Shown here in pieces: positions 8,322 to 17,496 of a stretch of DNA of 47,492 nucleotides (positions are counted from its first letter, which is position 1; each line of letters opens with the position of its first letter). Under the pieces are notes generated by a model. The model was not told the origin of the DNA and ran no database searches. It saw only the letters and a program-made list of their open reading frames with translations. The position numbers were made by a program, and so were the translations under genes. The stretch lies in NCBI GenBank assembly GCA_964527995.1, contig CAZGRP010000029.1, positions 1-47,492 on the forward strand. Reading direction: 5' to 3'. The DNA is from CAZGRP01 sp964527995 (GTDB lineage: Bacteria > Zhuqueibacterota > Zhuqueibacteria > Oceanimicrobiales > CAZGRP01).

Positions 8322-11300
8322 ATGAGACCTGCCTCCGGTACCCTCCTGCTGATCTCTCTGATCACCTTGCTCCTCCAGCCACAGCCCATCCGAGCCCAGG
8401 AGCTCAGCCAAATGCTGCGCTTCGAAGGGACGCCCAACCTCGATCTCGTTGTCACCACCGATCGACTCGGGAAGCGGTCCGGGGTTCTGTTTGAATCGGC
8501 TGCCAGCGAAATCAGCGCCGAGCCTTTCGACCGGATTCTGTTCAACGGCATGCTGGCGGACAGCAACGTCGTACTTCAGGTCAGCTACCAAGGGCTCGAC
8601 AAAACCTGGAGCGCCTGGACACCAGCGTTCATGAAGATCTTCGCGAATGGACGATTCTGGGCGCGTCTCGATCTGAATGCAGCGCCAGCGCGCCGGCTGC
8701 GATACCGTCTCGTCGATCGCGGCGTCACGCCACCGGCAAGGGTGGAAATCTACGCCGTGGAAGTAGTCGACCGGAAAAAGGAAGCAGCGGCGAAGACGCA
8801 CCCGATTCAGCCGCAGATGCGCATCGAGTACTCACCCGGGGACACCATCCCCAAGCCGCCGGTGATCAGCCGCGAGGAGTGGGGAGCCCGCCCGGCGCGC
8901 GGCATCTATGTGCCGCACACTCCGTGGCGCTTCACTCAGCACCATACCGCCGGGCGTCGAGTCCAGACCCTTGAAGACGGCATGGCCGAGATGCGCTTCA
9001 TTCAGGACTTTCACATGAACGGCCGCGGCTGGCAGGACATCGCCTATCACTTCAGCGTCGATGACTCCGGCAGGATCTACGCCGGTGTGCCGCCGCAATA
9101 CCGCGGCACCCACACTGGTGGCAACAACACCGGCAACATCGGCATCGACGTGTTCGGAAACTTCGAAATCGACGGCGAGTACCCAACGCAGGAATCGCTC
9201 GACGCCCTGGTGCGGATCTGGAGCTGGCTGGCCTTCACCTACGGCGTCAACCCAGACTCTCTTTTCGGCCATCGTGACTACAAGCCCACGGCCTGCCCGG
9301 GAAGAAACTTCTATCCCGACCTGCCGGGCCTGCGGAACGGCGTTCGCAAGCTCCTCGGGCTGGGAGCACCCTACGCGCTCAATCCTATACCCCAGCCCTT
9401 CAGCACCGAGATATCCCCCCAGGCCCAAATCGCCCTGGCTATCCGCGATGACGAAGAGGGCGTCGACATCGGCTCGGTGGTAGTGCGTGTCAACGGCGAG
9501 CAGGTGGCTGCCCAGATCACCGGCAGCGCAGATGAGGCCACCGTGAAGTATGCCCCGCCCCAGCCTTTCCCCACCTCGCAGAACGTCGTCGTGGCGGTCG
9601 ACGCAGCCGATCGTGCCTCCACTCCCAACTGGATGCGCTATTCCTACCGGTTCACCATCCGGATCGAGGCCACCCTGGCGGAAGTGGTGACGCCTTCCCA
9701 GATGCGCAACGGCACCCTCACTCTGCAAGGCCAATGGGACAGCGACGCCAGCGATGTCCACCTGAGCGGGCTTGGCAACGGTCAGAGGTTGTTGGCGTCT
9801 GACATGGATGGCACACACCTGGCGCGCATCTACCCGCAACTGGCGCAGACAGGGGATTATCGCGTCTTCATGGCGGTGGACAACACGTTCCTCGGCGAAA
9901 GTGCGCCGTACCGGCTGGTGAGCGCGCGCGGCGCCAGCCAGCCTCGCGTTGTGGAGTACAACCGGGTCTATCGCCGCCGGTGGGGGCTCCTGAGCCCGAC
10001 ACCCGTCCATTTCGAAGTCGGCGGACAGAGCCCCGGCTACATCGAGCTCCAGGGGCTGCGGGATGTACCCACTCGTCTCGTAGTGGATGCCTTTCGCTTC
10101 GAGAAAGTCGACCGGCTCGACCCTCCGCAGCCGCCCAAGCTGAAATGGGTCCGCCGACTCGGCGGCACGGGAAAGAAGGTGGAAGTCGCATGGTACCCGA
10201 CGCTCGAGGGTGACGTGCGCGGCTACCGGTTGTTCATGAGCGAAGACGGCCTGACCTGGGGAGCGCCCCTGGTTGATGAGCAAACGCTGGCGGCCGGCAC
10301 GAACCGCTTCGTCGTCGACTACCAGGGCTCCAGCCCAACGGTCTACTTTCGCATGGTCGCCGTCGACACCAACACCGTCGGTGGAGAGGGTGAAACGCCT
10401 CGTGCGCTGCTCAGCGATCCAACCGACACGTACGGCGTCGGGTTCGGCGCCGGTCCGCGGATCCTGGTCGTGGATAACTTCGACCGCAGGGCAAGCTGGA
10501 CCCTGCCCTATCACCCCTTCGTCCGCAGCCACGGGCAAGCCCTGGCGGCCAACGGCTTCGGCTTCGATTCCTCGGTCGAGACGGCCGTGCAGCTCGCGGA
10601 ACTCTCGCTCTCCGACTATGACCTGGTCATCTACTTCTGTGGCGATGACAGCCGCTCCGATGAATCGCTGGCCGCAGCCGACCAGTGGCGGTTGTGGCAA
10701 TACCTGCAGAATGGCGGCAAGCTGTTCATCTCGGGCTCTGAAATCGGCTACGATTTTGCCGCTACCACTGCGGCAGAGCTGCAGCGGTACCACGCCCTGC
10801 TCAAAGCAGAGTACGTTGGCGACCTCTCCGGCTCGAACGTCGCCCGCGGACAGCCGGGCAGCGTGTTCGAGGGCCTGGAGTTCGACTTCGGCACGGCCAA
10901 CGGCGCAGACACCTATATCGAGGACTTCCCCGACTACATCGCCCCGACGGGTGGCAGCCAGGTGGCTCTGCGTTACGGTAACAGCCTGATCGCTGCCGTT
11001 TCCTATACCGGCTCGTTCGCTTCGGGCTCGCCCGCCGGGCAGCTCATCTACCTCGCCTTCCCCTTTGAGACGGTGATGACGGCGGCGGATCGCGCCGCTC
11101 TCATGGGCCGGGCCATGGACTATTTCGGGCTGGTCACCCAGGTCGCCGAGAACGCCGCCGGGCTTCCAGGAAGGTTTGAACTGGATCCGAATTATCCCAA
11201 TCCGTTCAACGCCAGCACCAGGATCCGCTTTGCCCTGCCAAAGCCCGAGCGCGTGCAAGTGATGATCTATAATCTTCTCGGTCAGAGGGTGGCGACGGTC

Positions 11301-11447
11301 CTGGACCGCCGTCTACCGGGCGGGCGCCACCAGGTCACCTGGGACGGCCGCAACGAGCAGGGAATACCTGTCGCCTCGGGTGTCTACGTCTTCCGCATGG
11401 AGGCCGGAGACTTTCGCAAGGCGCGCCGGCTGCTCCTTCTTCGCTAG
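8322..11447 (+). CDS. Secreted PGRP-type N-acetylmuramoyl-L-alanine amidase, modular, with FlgD/T9SS-like C-terminal domain
   Basis: 1041 residues from ATG 8322, with GGAAG just upstream; the longer frame from 8187 is rejected because it places a signal peptide internally. Order: signal peptide ending IRAQ (25); beta-sandwich (30-150); Amidase_2/PGRP domain (about 178-350) with zinc ligands H207 or H208 (QHHTAG), H317 (FGHRDY) and C325 (TACPG) and the catalytic-site Y242 (IAYHF); Ig-like segment; carbohydrate-binding-like domain (about 540-600, VDAFRFEKVD); FnIII-like domain; a Rossmann-like segment starting ILVVDNFDRR; and a last domain with YPNPFNASTRIRFALP and GVYVFRM typical of FlgD-like/T9SS type A sorting domains. 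It should cleave the amide bond between MurNAc and the stem peptide outside the cell or at the cell surface. Own cell-wall turnover or attack on other bacteria cannot be told apart. Confidence 0.9.
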   Translation: MRPASGTLLLISLITLLLQPQPIRAQELSQMLRFEGTPNLDLVVTTDRLGKRSGVLFESAASEISAEPFDRILFNGMLADSNVVLQVSYQGLDKTWSAWTPAFMKIFANGRFWARLDLNAAPARRLRYRLVDRGVTPPARVEIYAVEVVDRKKEAAAKTHPIQPQMRIEYSPGDTIPKPPVISREEWGARPARGIYVPHTPWRFTQHHTAGRRVQTLEDGMAEMRFIQDFHMNGRGWQDIAYHFSVDDSGRIYAGVPPQYRGTHTGGNNTGNIGIDVFGNFEIDGEYPTQESLDALVRIWSWLAFTYGVNPDSLFGHRDYKPTACPGRNFYPDLPGLRNGVRKLLGLGAPYALNPIPQPFSTEISPQAQIALAIRDDEEGVDIGSVVVRVNGEQVAAQITGSADEATVKYAPPQPFPTSQNVVVAVDAADRASTPNWMRYSYRFTIRIEATLAEVVTPSQMRNGTLTLQGQWDSDASDVHLSGLGNGQRLLASDMDGTHLARIYPQLAQTGDYRVFMAVDNTFLGESAPYRLVSARGASQPRVVEYNRVYRRRWGLLSPTPVHFEVGGQSPGYIELQGLRDVPTRLVVDAFRFEKVDRLDPPQPPKLKWVRRLGGTGKKVEVAWYPTLEGDVRGYRLFMSEDGLTWGAPLVDEQTLAAGTNRFVVDYQGSSPTVYFRMVAVDTNTVGGEGETPRALLSDPTDTYGVGFGAGPRILVVDNFDRRASWTLPYHPFVRSHGQALAANGFGFDSSVETAVQLAELSLSDYDLVIYFCGDDSRSDESLAAADQWRLWQYLQNGGKLFISGSEIGYDFAATTAAELQRYHALLKAEYVGDLSGSNVARGQPGSVFEGLEFDFGTANGADTYIEDFPDYIAPTGGSQVALRYGNSLIAAVSYTGSFASGSPAGQLIYLAFPFETVMTAADRAALMGRAMDYFGLVTQVAENAAGLPGRFELDPNYPNPFNASTRIRFALPKPERVQVMIYNLLGQRVATVLDRRLPGGRHQVTWDGRNEQGIPVASGVYVFRMEAGDFRKARRLLLLR

Positions 11448-11524
11448 CCCGATCATCGTTCGCCATCGGAACCGAGGAGACAGGCCGCGCTCGTTCCTAA
11501 CAGGTGCGGCGGTGGAAACAGCAA

Positions 11525-11554
11525 AGGCCGGCGCAACCGAAGTCACGCCGGCCT
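11525..11554. terminator. Bidirectional terminator-like hairpin between convergent genes
   Basis: Perfect 9-bp stem AGGCCGGCG / CGCCGGCCT with a 12-nt loop, between the stop of the amidase (plus) and the stop of the GH130 gene (minus). Short T/A stretches on the sides; probably ends both transcripts. Confidence 0.7.
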
Positions 11555-11578
11555 CTTGGTTCGCAGGGTCATGCTGAT

Positions 11579-12544
11579 TCAGGCGTCATTGTTACCTGGT
11601 TTACACTTCTCAAGGTAATCGAGGATTGTCGGAAGATCGGCAAACGCCACCGCCACCGTGGTGTCGGCCGCTCCGTAGTACATGCGCAACTGCTTGGTCT
11701 TCTCGTCGACAACGACTCCGCAGGGGAACGTCACCCCCGGCACATCTCCGAAACGTTCATAGGAGACATGTGGACCGAAGACCCACTCGTCACTGCGACA
11801 GATGACGCGGGTGGGCTCTTCCAGGTCAAGCAGCGCCAGGCCAACACGGTACAGGCTGCCCGAGGCGGTAGCCCGCACTCCGTGGTAGATGATGAGCCAG
11901 CCTTCGGGCGTCTCGATCGGCTGCGCCCCGAGGCCGACACGATGCGCATCCCACCAGCCGCTGCGTGCCGGCAGCAGGATGCGGTGATCGCCCCAGTGCT
12001 TCAGATCGGGTGAGAACGAGATCCACACGTTGGCCTCACCACGGATGACCGGCCGATGGAGCAAGGCGTAGCGTCCCTTGAAACGTCGCGGGAAGAGGGC
12101 GGCGTCTTTGTCCTCCGGCGGCAGCAACGATCCCCAGCGCTCGAACGTGCGGAAGTCGGGTGTCATGATCAGGGAAATGAGCGGCCCGCCCTTGGAGAAG
12201 GAGACGTAGGTGACGGCGTATTGCCCGCGATCCTCGAGCCACACGATGCGCGGGTCTTCCAGCCCCCAGCGTTCCTCGAGGGCTGTCGGATCGGGCAGCA
12301 GAGTCGGCTCCGGATCGATCCGCCAGTTCGTCAAGCCGTCTGCGCTGCGCGCCACGGTCAGATGTGAGAAACCGCACATGTCCTCCACCCGGACGAGCAA
12401 CAGCGTCTCGCCATCGACGAGGGCTGCGCCGGGGTTGAACACCGAATTAACCGGGTAGGGCCACTCTTCGGCGGTCAGGATCGGGTTTTTTTCGTAGCGT
12501 TTGAACAACAAGTGTGGCCTCTTGTAGTGGGGCAAAAGGGTCAT
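11579..12544 (-). CDS. Glycoside hydrolase family 130 protein (beta-mannoside phosphorylase/hydrolase type)
   Basis: 321 residues from ATG 12544, chosen because GGGAGGT lies nine bases upstream; a GTG six codons earlier is possible. The protein follows the five-bladed GH130 fold throughout: VFNPGA, LLLVRVED, GLEDPRI (residues 95-100, conserved family motif with the acidic D97), SPDLKHW, HRVGLGAQP, WLIIYHG and MYYGAADT near the end. Members phosphorolyse or hydrolyse beta-1,2- or beta-1,4-linked mannosides; the exact linkage cannot be read here. No signal peptide, so it acts on imported or internal oligosaccharides in the cytosol. It stands next to a GH13 enzyme in the same direction but has its own promoter. 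The nearby manC makes mannose a plausible theme. Confidence 0.9.
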   Translation of the reverse strand: MTLLPHYKRPHLLFKRYEKNPILTAEEWPYPVNSVFNPGAALVDGETLLLVRVEDMCGFSHLTVARSADGLTNWRIDPEPTLLPDPTALEERWGLEDPRIVWLEDRGQYAVTYVSFSKGGPLISLIMTPDFRTFERWGSLLPPEDKDAALFPRRFKGRYALLHRPVIRGEANVWISFSPDLKHWGDHRILLPARSGWWDAHRVGLGAQPIETPEGWLIIYHGVRATASGSLYRVGLALLDLEEPTRVICRSDEWVFGPHVSYERFGDVPGVTFPCGVVVDEKTKQLRMYYGAADTTVAVAFADLPTILDYLEKCKPGNNDA

Positions 12545-12613
12545 TCGTTGAGTACCTCCCACGGTTGATGATCATGCTGAGCGTTCGACACCACCACCTG
12601 CCGTAAAACTCTA

Positions 12614-12641
12614 AATATAAAGCCTTCATATCAAAATGCAA
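12614..12641 (-). promoter_or_regulatory. Sigma70-like promoter of GH130 gene
   Basis: Minus-strand TTGCAT (12636-12641), 16-bp spacer, TATATT (12614-12619), about 70 bp above the start at 12544, within an unusually AT-rich patch of the intergenic region. Confidence 0.6.
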
Positions 12642-12688
12642 ATGTACTATCGGAAGAGACAACGCCGGAGTTGACCCGGGCGGATACG

Positions 12689-14986
12689 TCACTCGCTTCG
12701 AGCCCGGCGCAGAATGAGTCCCGTGGTCGGCGGCACCACGATACGATCACTCCTGGCCGTACCAAGCGACTCGACCGCAGCGCGTTCCGCATTTGCTACG
12801 ATCTCCCAGTCCCCGTCCGGTAGCCCAAAGCGGGCACTGTGCTCCGGCTCGCAGTTCATCATGATCGCGAAGTCGTGCGTGTCGTCCAAAGCAGCCCCGC
12901 ACACCTGATACCCGAACGCCAGCTCCAGGCTGCGGGCCTCTTCCTCCTCCGAAATCGCTTCCAACCAAACAACGTCTTCCGGTCCGGCTCGGCGCAGGGC
13001 CGGATGAGCCTTCCGCAATGCGATCAGGCCCTTGTAGTACTCGACGAGCTCCTTGTTTACGTCCCTGTGTGAAAAATTCAGCCAGTTGGTCTCATTGTCT
13101 TTGTTGTAGCTGTTCGAATCGAGGCGGCCGACGTTCGGGTCGGGAGCCTCGGTCGGGGCGATCACCTTGCTGCGTGCCCACTCCTGTCCTTCATGCAACA
13201 TCACTGGACCTTGCGCGACCAACAGGAAAAGCGCCGCCAGTTTGTTAAGCTGCAGTTGTCGGGCGGTGAGTCGGGCATTCTCGTCGGCATCTTCGATGAC
13301 GTCTTCCGGTTTCACCTCTCCGGTGGCGATGCGGATGAAGTCGCCCAGGGTGTAGCCGTCGTGCGACTCCAGATAGTTCACCGAATGGCTGGCCGTGCGA
13401 AAAAGGCCGCCGTGCTTGCGCAGTGTTCCCGTGAGGTAGCTCCGCACCGTTGCCGGCGTGTTTTCCGCCAGCCACTGGCCGAAGATGACGCCACGGGCAT
13501 CCACCGGGCTGGCTCCCTTGATGCCGTTGCGGAATCTGTCGTTCCATGAGGCCCAGCCACGATCCGAGAAGGCCGCCAGCTCGTATTTGCCAAAAGCCCA
13601 GGCCTCAGCAATCAATACCACTGACGGGTTGATCCGACGGGCCACGGCCAGCACCTCCTCGACGGTCTCCCAATCGAGAAGCGCCGCCAGGTCAAAGCGA
13701 AATCCGTCCACATGGTACTCTGTGAGCCAATGGCGCACGCTGTCGAGGATGAGGCGGCGCGCCATCGGCCGCTCGCTGCGAAAGTCGTTGCCGGTGCCGC
13801 TCTGCGACAAGAAATTGAAATCGTCATCGAGGCGAAAGTAGTATTTCTTGTCGATGTACTTCAACGGATTGTAGTCGAAGTTTGAGACGTGATTGTAGAC
13901 TACATCGAGCAAGACGGCAATCCCCTTTCTGTGAAACGCCTTCACCAGGTGCTTGAGTTCGATCACCTGCCTGCCGTCCAGGCCGCTGATCCGGCCCGGC
14001 TCCATGCTGCTGCCCGTGGCATAGTATGATTCCGGAGCAAAAAAGTACGAGGTCATGTAACCCCAATGGTTGCGCGAATACGGATTCCAGATATTGCGGT
14101 GCAGCAGCGATGGCTCACCGTAAGGTGGCTCGATGTTGGCGAACTCATGCACCGGCAGCAGCTCTACGGCATTGACACCGAGATCGACGATGTGATCCAT
14201 GCCGCCGGCATAGCCCTCTGCGGCAAGTCCGCGATAGGTACCGCGAAGGTCCTCCGGAAGCCCAGAGCTTTCGTGCGCGGTGAGGTCCCGCACATGCATC
14301 TCGTAGATAATCAAGTCCCGCGGCTCGACGCCGGCGTATGCATCGTCTGACCAGTCAAAGGGCTCGGGCGGCAGGATCAGCGTCTTTGCCGGATGGAGGT
14401 AATGGTTCCGGGAAGCAACGGCCGTGCTGTAGGGATCAGCGAGGACTACTTCCGGGTCGAACAGTTCCGTTTCGTGCAGAGGTCCGAAAACCCGGTAGCC
14501 GTAGTAGCGGCCGAAGTAGGTCCCCGGCAGCGCCACCTCCCACACGCGGTCCGGGTCGGGCTGCATGTCAAATTCTTCCCCCTCCTCATCGTCGAAGCGG
14601 CCGAACAGCACCAGCCTCACCTGTCTGGCCCGCGGCGCAAAAACGCGGAACACGGTGTCGTTTCCTTCGACATGCCACCCGAGCGGCTTGTCGGAGTAGA
14701 ACTGATCCAGAATGCCGTCGGGGAAAAGGAGCTTGGTCCCGATCCGGTCGATGGCCAGCGTGTAGTTCTCCGTCACGTCGAAGGGTGAGCATTCGAGCAG
14801 GAGGCGAGTCCCTTTGACACGCCACGAACGGACGACAATACCCTGGTCGATATGGATCTCATCCTGCCGCAACCCCACCGGCACATGCGAAAGTTCCACC
14901 TGCACGGTCGTGTCTGTCTGGATGCGGGCCGAGACGATCTTCATCGGCACCCGTTCTTCCAGCGTAATCGGCCGGTCGGGAAGCAT
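12689..14986 (-). CDS. GH13 alpha-glucan debranching enzyme (type I pullulanase/isoamylase type)
   Basis: 765 residues. An N-terminal beta-sandwich region is followed by a CBM48-like domain (about 100-200, GWHVEGNDTVFRVFAP) and the GH13 barrel with all four conserved regions: DVVYNHV (361-367), DGFRFDLA with nucleophile D432, LIAEAWAFG with acid/base E461, and YLESHDGYT with D543. A C-terminal all-beta domain follows. The order and the YNP-type neighbourhood resemble type I pullulanases, which cleave alpha-1,6 branches of glycogen or pullulan. No signal peptide, so probably intracellular glycogen or maltodextrin turnover. The ATG at 14986 has GAGGG seven bases upstream; a second ATG 14 codons later is possible. 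Strand and position next to GH130 suggest a small sugar-metabolism group. Confidence 0.92.
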   Translation of the reverse strand: MLPDRPITLEERVPMKIVSARIQTDTTVQVELSHVPVGLRQDEIHIDQGIVVRSWRVKGTRLLLECSPFDVTENYTLAIDRIGTKLLFPDGILDQFYSDKPLGWHVEGNDTVFRVFAPRARQVRLVLFGRFDDEEGEEFDMQPDPDRVWEVALPGTYFGRYYGYRVFGPLHETELFDPEVVLADPYSTAVASRNHYLHPAKTLILPPEPFDWSDDAYAGVEPRDLIIYEMHVRDLTAHESSGLPEDLRGTYRGLAAEGYAGGMDHIVDLGVNAVELLPVHEFANIEPPYGEPSLLHRNIWNPYSRNHWGYMTSYFFAPESYYATGSSMEPGRISGLDGRQVIELKHLVKAFHRKGIAVLLDVVYNHVSNFDYNPLKYIDKKYYFRLDDDFNFLSQSGTGNDFRSERPMARRLILDSVRHWLTEYHVDGFRFDLAALLDWETVEEVLAVARRINPSVVLIAEAWAFGKYELAAFSDRGWASWNDRFRNGIKGASPVDARGVIFGQWLAENTPATVRSYLTGTLRKHGGLFRTASHSVNYLESHDGYTLGDFIRIATGEVKPEDVIEDADENARLTARQLQLNKLAALFLLVAQGPVMLHEGQEWARSKVIAPTEAPDPNVGRLDSNSYNKDNETNWLNFSHRDVNKELVEYYKGLIALRKAHPALRRAGPEDVVWLEAISEEEEARSLELAFGYQVCGAALDDTHDFAIMMNCEPEHSARFGLPDGDWEIVANAERAAVESLGTARSDRIVVPPTTGLILRRARSE

Positions 14987-15095
14987 GACGGACCCTCAGG
15001 GTTGGCTATCAGGTGCGGAGTCTCGGGTATCACCCAACGTGCAGTGTCTGCCGCCCTATCCCCAATATCGGGTACTTTCCCACTTGCAAACCTGC

Positions 15096-16556
15096 TCACC
15101 CTTGCACGATCTCCTTCAGCTTTTCGCACAACAGCTCCCAGGCCGCCTGCACATGACGCTGTTCGGTGCGCAGGTTGCCAATCGCCATGCGGAGAACGTA
15201 GCGATCCTGCAGTTTGGTGTGCGAAAGGAAGACCTGTCTGGTTCCATTCACCGACTCGAGCAGGCGTGCATTCAGGTCATCCAAAACTGATGGGTCATCG
15301 GTTCCCTGAGGGTGGGCGCGAAAGCATACGGTGCTGAACGGCACGGGTGCCACCCGCTCGAAGTCGGGATGCTCGTCCACCCATGTTGCGAAGTCGCGGG
15401 CCAGCCGCAGGTGCTTGCGGATCCGGTCGGCGATCCCCTGCCGTCCGAAATAGCGCAAGACGAACCACAATTTCAGGGCACGAAAGCGGCGGCCGAGCTG
15501 GAGGCCGTAGTCCATGAAGTTCTCTACCCGGCTGTCTTCCGAGGTGCGCAGATACTCCGGTATGAGAGCGAAGGCTCTTCGCAGCACCTCCGGCTTGCGG
15601 GTGAAGAAAGCACTCAGATCGACGGGCACAAAAAGCCATTTGTGTGGATTCACCACGATCGAATCGGCGTCCTGACACCCTTCGAGGACGAACTGCATCT
15701 CCGGCAGAACGGCAGCGGCTCCACCGTAGGCGGCATCAACGTGAAGCCAGAGCTTCTCCTGCCGACAGATCTCGGCGATGGCCCCCACCGGGTCGATGCT
15801 GGTGGTCGAGGTAGTGCCGACGGTAGCCACAACACAGAAGGGCAGCCATCCTTCCTGACGGTCCTCGATGATCGCCTGCGCCAGGGCGTCGGGTAGCATG
15901 CGATACTCCGCATCTACAGGGACCTTGCGCACCCCTTCGGTGCCGATGCCCAGGGTAATGGCCGATTTCTCGACCGAGGAATGAGCCTGCTCTGACGCAT
16001 AGAGGCGCAGGCGAGACACTTCGGCCCGGCCGGCGAGCCCCTTTTCGCGCACCTGCAACCCCGGCACCTGCTCGCGGGCGGCGGCGATGGCATGCATCGT
16101 GCTCACCGAAGCCGTGTCGTAGATGATGCCCCAGAACCCGGACGGCAACCCCAGCATCTGCCTCAGCCAGTCCAAAGTCACCTGCTCGAGCTCCGTCGAC
16201 GAGGGGCAGGTTCTCCACAACATGCCGTTGATGTTGAAAGCGGCACTGAGCATCTCGGCAAGAATTCCCGGCCCACTGCCGGTGATGGCGAAGTAGGCAA
16301 AGAAATCGGGATGGTTCCAATGCGTCATTCCCGGCATCACCACCTGCTCCAGGTCAGCTACGATCGCGTCCATGGATTCGGCCGACTGCGGCGGCTGCTG
16401 CGGCAGGCGTGCACGGATGTCACCGGGGTGCACATCGGGGAGGACATGGCGCTTCTCGATGTCCTCAAGGTAGGCGGCTATCCAATCCACCAGTTGATGA
16501 GCATGGTGACGGAACTCTTGCACCGGCATGTCACTCAGCGATTCGGGACCAGCCAT
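15096..16556 (-). CDS. Pyridoxal-phosphate-dependent amino acid decarboxylase (group II, aromatic/DOPA-decarboxylase family)
   Basis: 486 residues from ATG 16556, with AAGGAG ten bases upstream; the frame extends 15 codons further but without protein support. The family marks are clear: HWNHPDFFAYF (79-89), cofactor-stacking H192 (SEQAHSS), HVDAAYGG with D274, and NPHKWLF with the Schiff-base lysine K306. These enzymes remove CO2 from L-aromatic amino acids (Tyr, Trp, DOPA) or related ones; substrate choice is not determined here. Length matches the family (about 480-500). Cytosolic. Upstream on the same strand is a lipoprotein gene 57 bp away, and then peptidase genes, so amino acids released from peptides may feed it; this link is inference. 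Confidence 0.93.
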   Translation of the reverse strand: MAGPESLSDMPVQEFRHHAHQLVDWIAAYLEDIEKRHVLPDVHPGDIRARLPQQPPQSAESMDAIVADLEQVVMPGMTHWNHPDFFAYFAITGSGPGILAEMLSAAFNINGMLWRTCPSSTELEQVTLDWLRQMLGLPSGFWGIIYDTASVSTMHAIAAAREQVPGLQVREKGLAGRAEVSRLRLYASEQAHSSVEKSAITLGIGTEGVRKVPVDAEYRMLPDALAQAIIEDRQEGWLPFCVVATVGTTSTTSIDPVGAIAEICRQEKLWLHVDAAYGGAAAVLPEMQFVLEGCQDADSIVVNPHKWLFVPVDLSAFFTRKPEVLRRAFALIPEYLRTSEDSRVENFMDYGLQLGRRFRALKLWFVLRYFGRQGIADRIRKHLRLARDFATWVDEHPDFERVAPVPFSTVCFRAHPQGTDDPSVLDDLNARLLESVNGTRQVFLSHTKLQDRYVLRMAIGNLRTEQRHVQAAWELLCEKLKEIVQG

Positions 16557-16613
16557 AGAGGGTTCACTCCTTCCCATTCGGCCCTTGCTTGAAGATATCA
16601 ACCTGCGAACGCA

Positions 16614-17447
16614 CTATTCGTCAGGAGCGGTCACCCGGAAGTCACCGCCCTCTCGCTTGAACGGCAGCTTGAGATAGTCGGGGCCGGGTTGCTGCACCGA
16701 CGGACCGAGGCTGGCAATCAACCCCGATGGGATCGAATCTTGTTCGACGAAAATGTAGGGAATGAACCGATACCACCCCGGCGGAAGATCACCCGGCTTC
16801 AGGTCCATGTCGAGGCGTCGCGTCTTCGGTATCATGGTGATTTGTTCCTCGACTCGGGAGCCAGAAGCGATATCAACAACGCGTACAGTGTCCTTCCCGG
16901 AACCTATGCTGCGCAACAGCAGGGACATCCGCGGAAAGACGACTTTGACCACGCCGGAAACGGCCTGGAGGGTGATGAAGATGTGAAGTTGTCCTTCGAA
17001 TGTAGTATCGACCGAGTCCGGGTCGACGCTCGTGCGCACATCGAGGATCTTCGGTATGTGTTTCACCTCTCGCAGGTTTCCGTCGCCATCCAGATCGCCA
17101 TGGCCATAGAGGAACTCGCCCTCGCGCAGCAGCACCGTCGATCTGGCCAGGCGGTAGTTGGCGACATAGAAGTAAAGACCCAGGATGCCACTCGGCCGAA
17201 AGCGCCCGGGCTGCGGCGACAGAGTAAGCTCGAACCGGCCGAGCGAGTCCGTTCTTGTGCCCATGTTCACCTGTTCGAGCCAGACGTAGACATCGTCCGG
17301 CGGGGCACCGTCGCTCAGCCGCACCTGGCCACGGATCACCCTCTTCGGTGGCTGGATGCCGGCGTCGCCGAAAGGATTCGAGGTGCAGGCGGAGAAGACG
17401 AAGCCGCTGAGCAGGAGACACCGGCCAATGCGAGCGATTCGAATCAT
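16614..17447 (-). CDS. Lipoprotein with carboxypeptidase-regulatory-like domain, function unknown
   Basis: 277 residues. A lipoprotein signal peptide ends at FSAC (C21). Residues about 36-100 form a transthyretin-like beta-sandwich (IRGQVRLSDGAPPDDVYVWLEQ, TDSLGRFELTL) of the kind found at the N-termini of TonB receptors and carboxypeptidases. A GDLDGDGNL segment near 118-126 looks like a calcium-binding loop. The rest is predicted beta-rich without recognised domains. It sits between the M19 dipeptidase gene and the decarboxylase gene on the same strand, so may be co-transcribed. Probably anchored in the inner or outer membrane facing the periplasm or surface. No specific role can be given. 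Confidence 0.75.
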   Translation of the reverse strand: MIRIARIGRCLLLSGFVFSACTSNPFGDAGIQPPKRVIRGQVRLSDGAPPDDVYVWLEQVNMGTRTDSLGRFELTLSPQPGRFRPSGILGLYFYVANYRLARSTVLLREGEFLYGHGDLDGDGNLREVKHIPKILDVRTSVDPDSVDTTFEGQLHIFITLQAVSGVVKVVFPRMSLLLRSIGSGKDTVRVVDIASGSRVEEQITMIPKTRRLDMDLKPGDLPPGWYRFIPYIFVEQDSIPSGLIASLGPSVQQPGPDYLKLPFKREGGDFRVTAPDE

Positions 17448-17458
17448 CTGTCGCCAAG

Positions 17459-17485
17459 AGGGCCGGGACCATCATGCCCGGCCCT
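17459..17485 (-). terminator. Terminator-like hairpin after the M19 dipeptidase gene
   Basis: Perfect 9-bp stem AGGGCCGGG / CCCGGCCCT with a 9-nt loop, 12 bp past the dipeptidase stop and 12 bp before the lipoprotein start. The T-tract is poor (CTTGG), so termination may be partial. Confidence 0.55.
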
Positions 17486-17496
17486 GTCCGATATAG

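Noticed and set aside
8832..11258. Very long open frame on the minus strand opposite the secreted amidase
   Set aside because: It is the antisense shadow of a GC-rich gene; it has no family motifs, no ribosome binding site and the plus-strand protein has complete catalytic residues.
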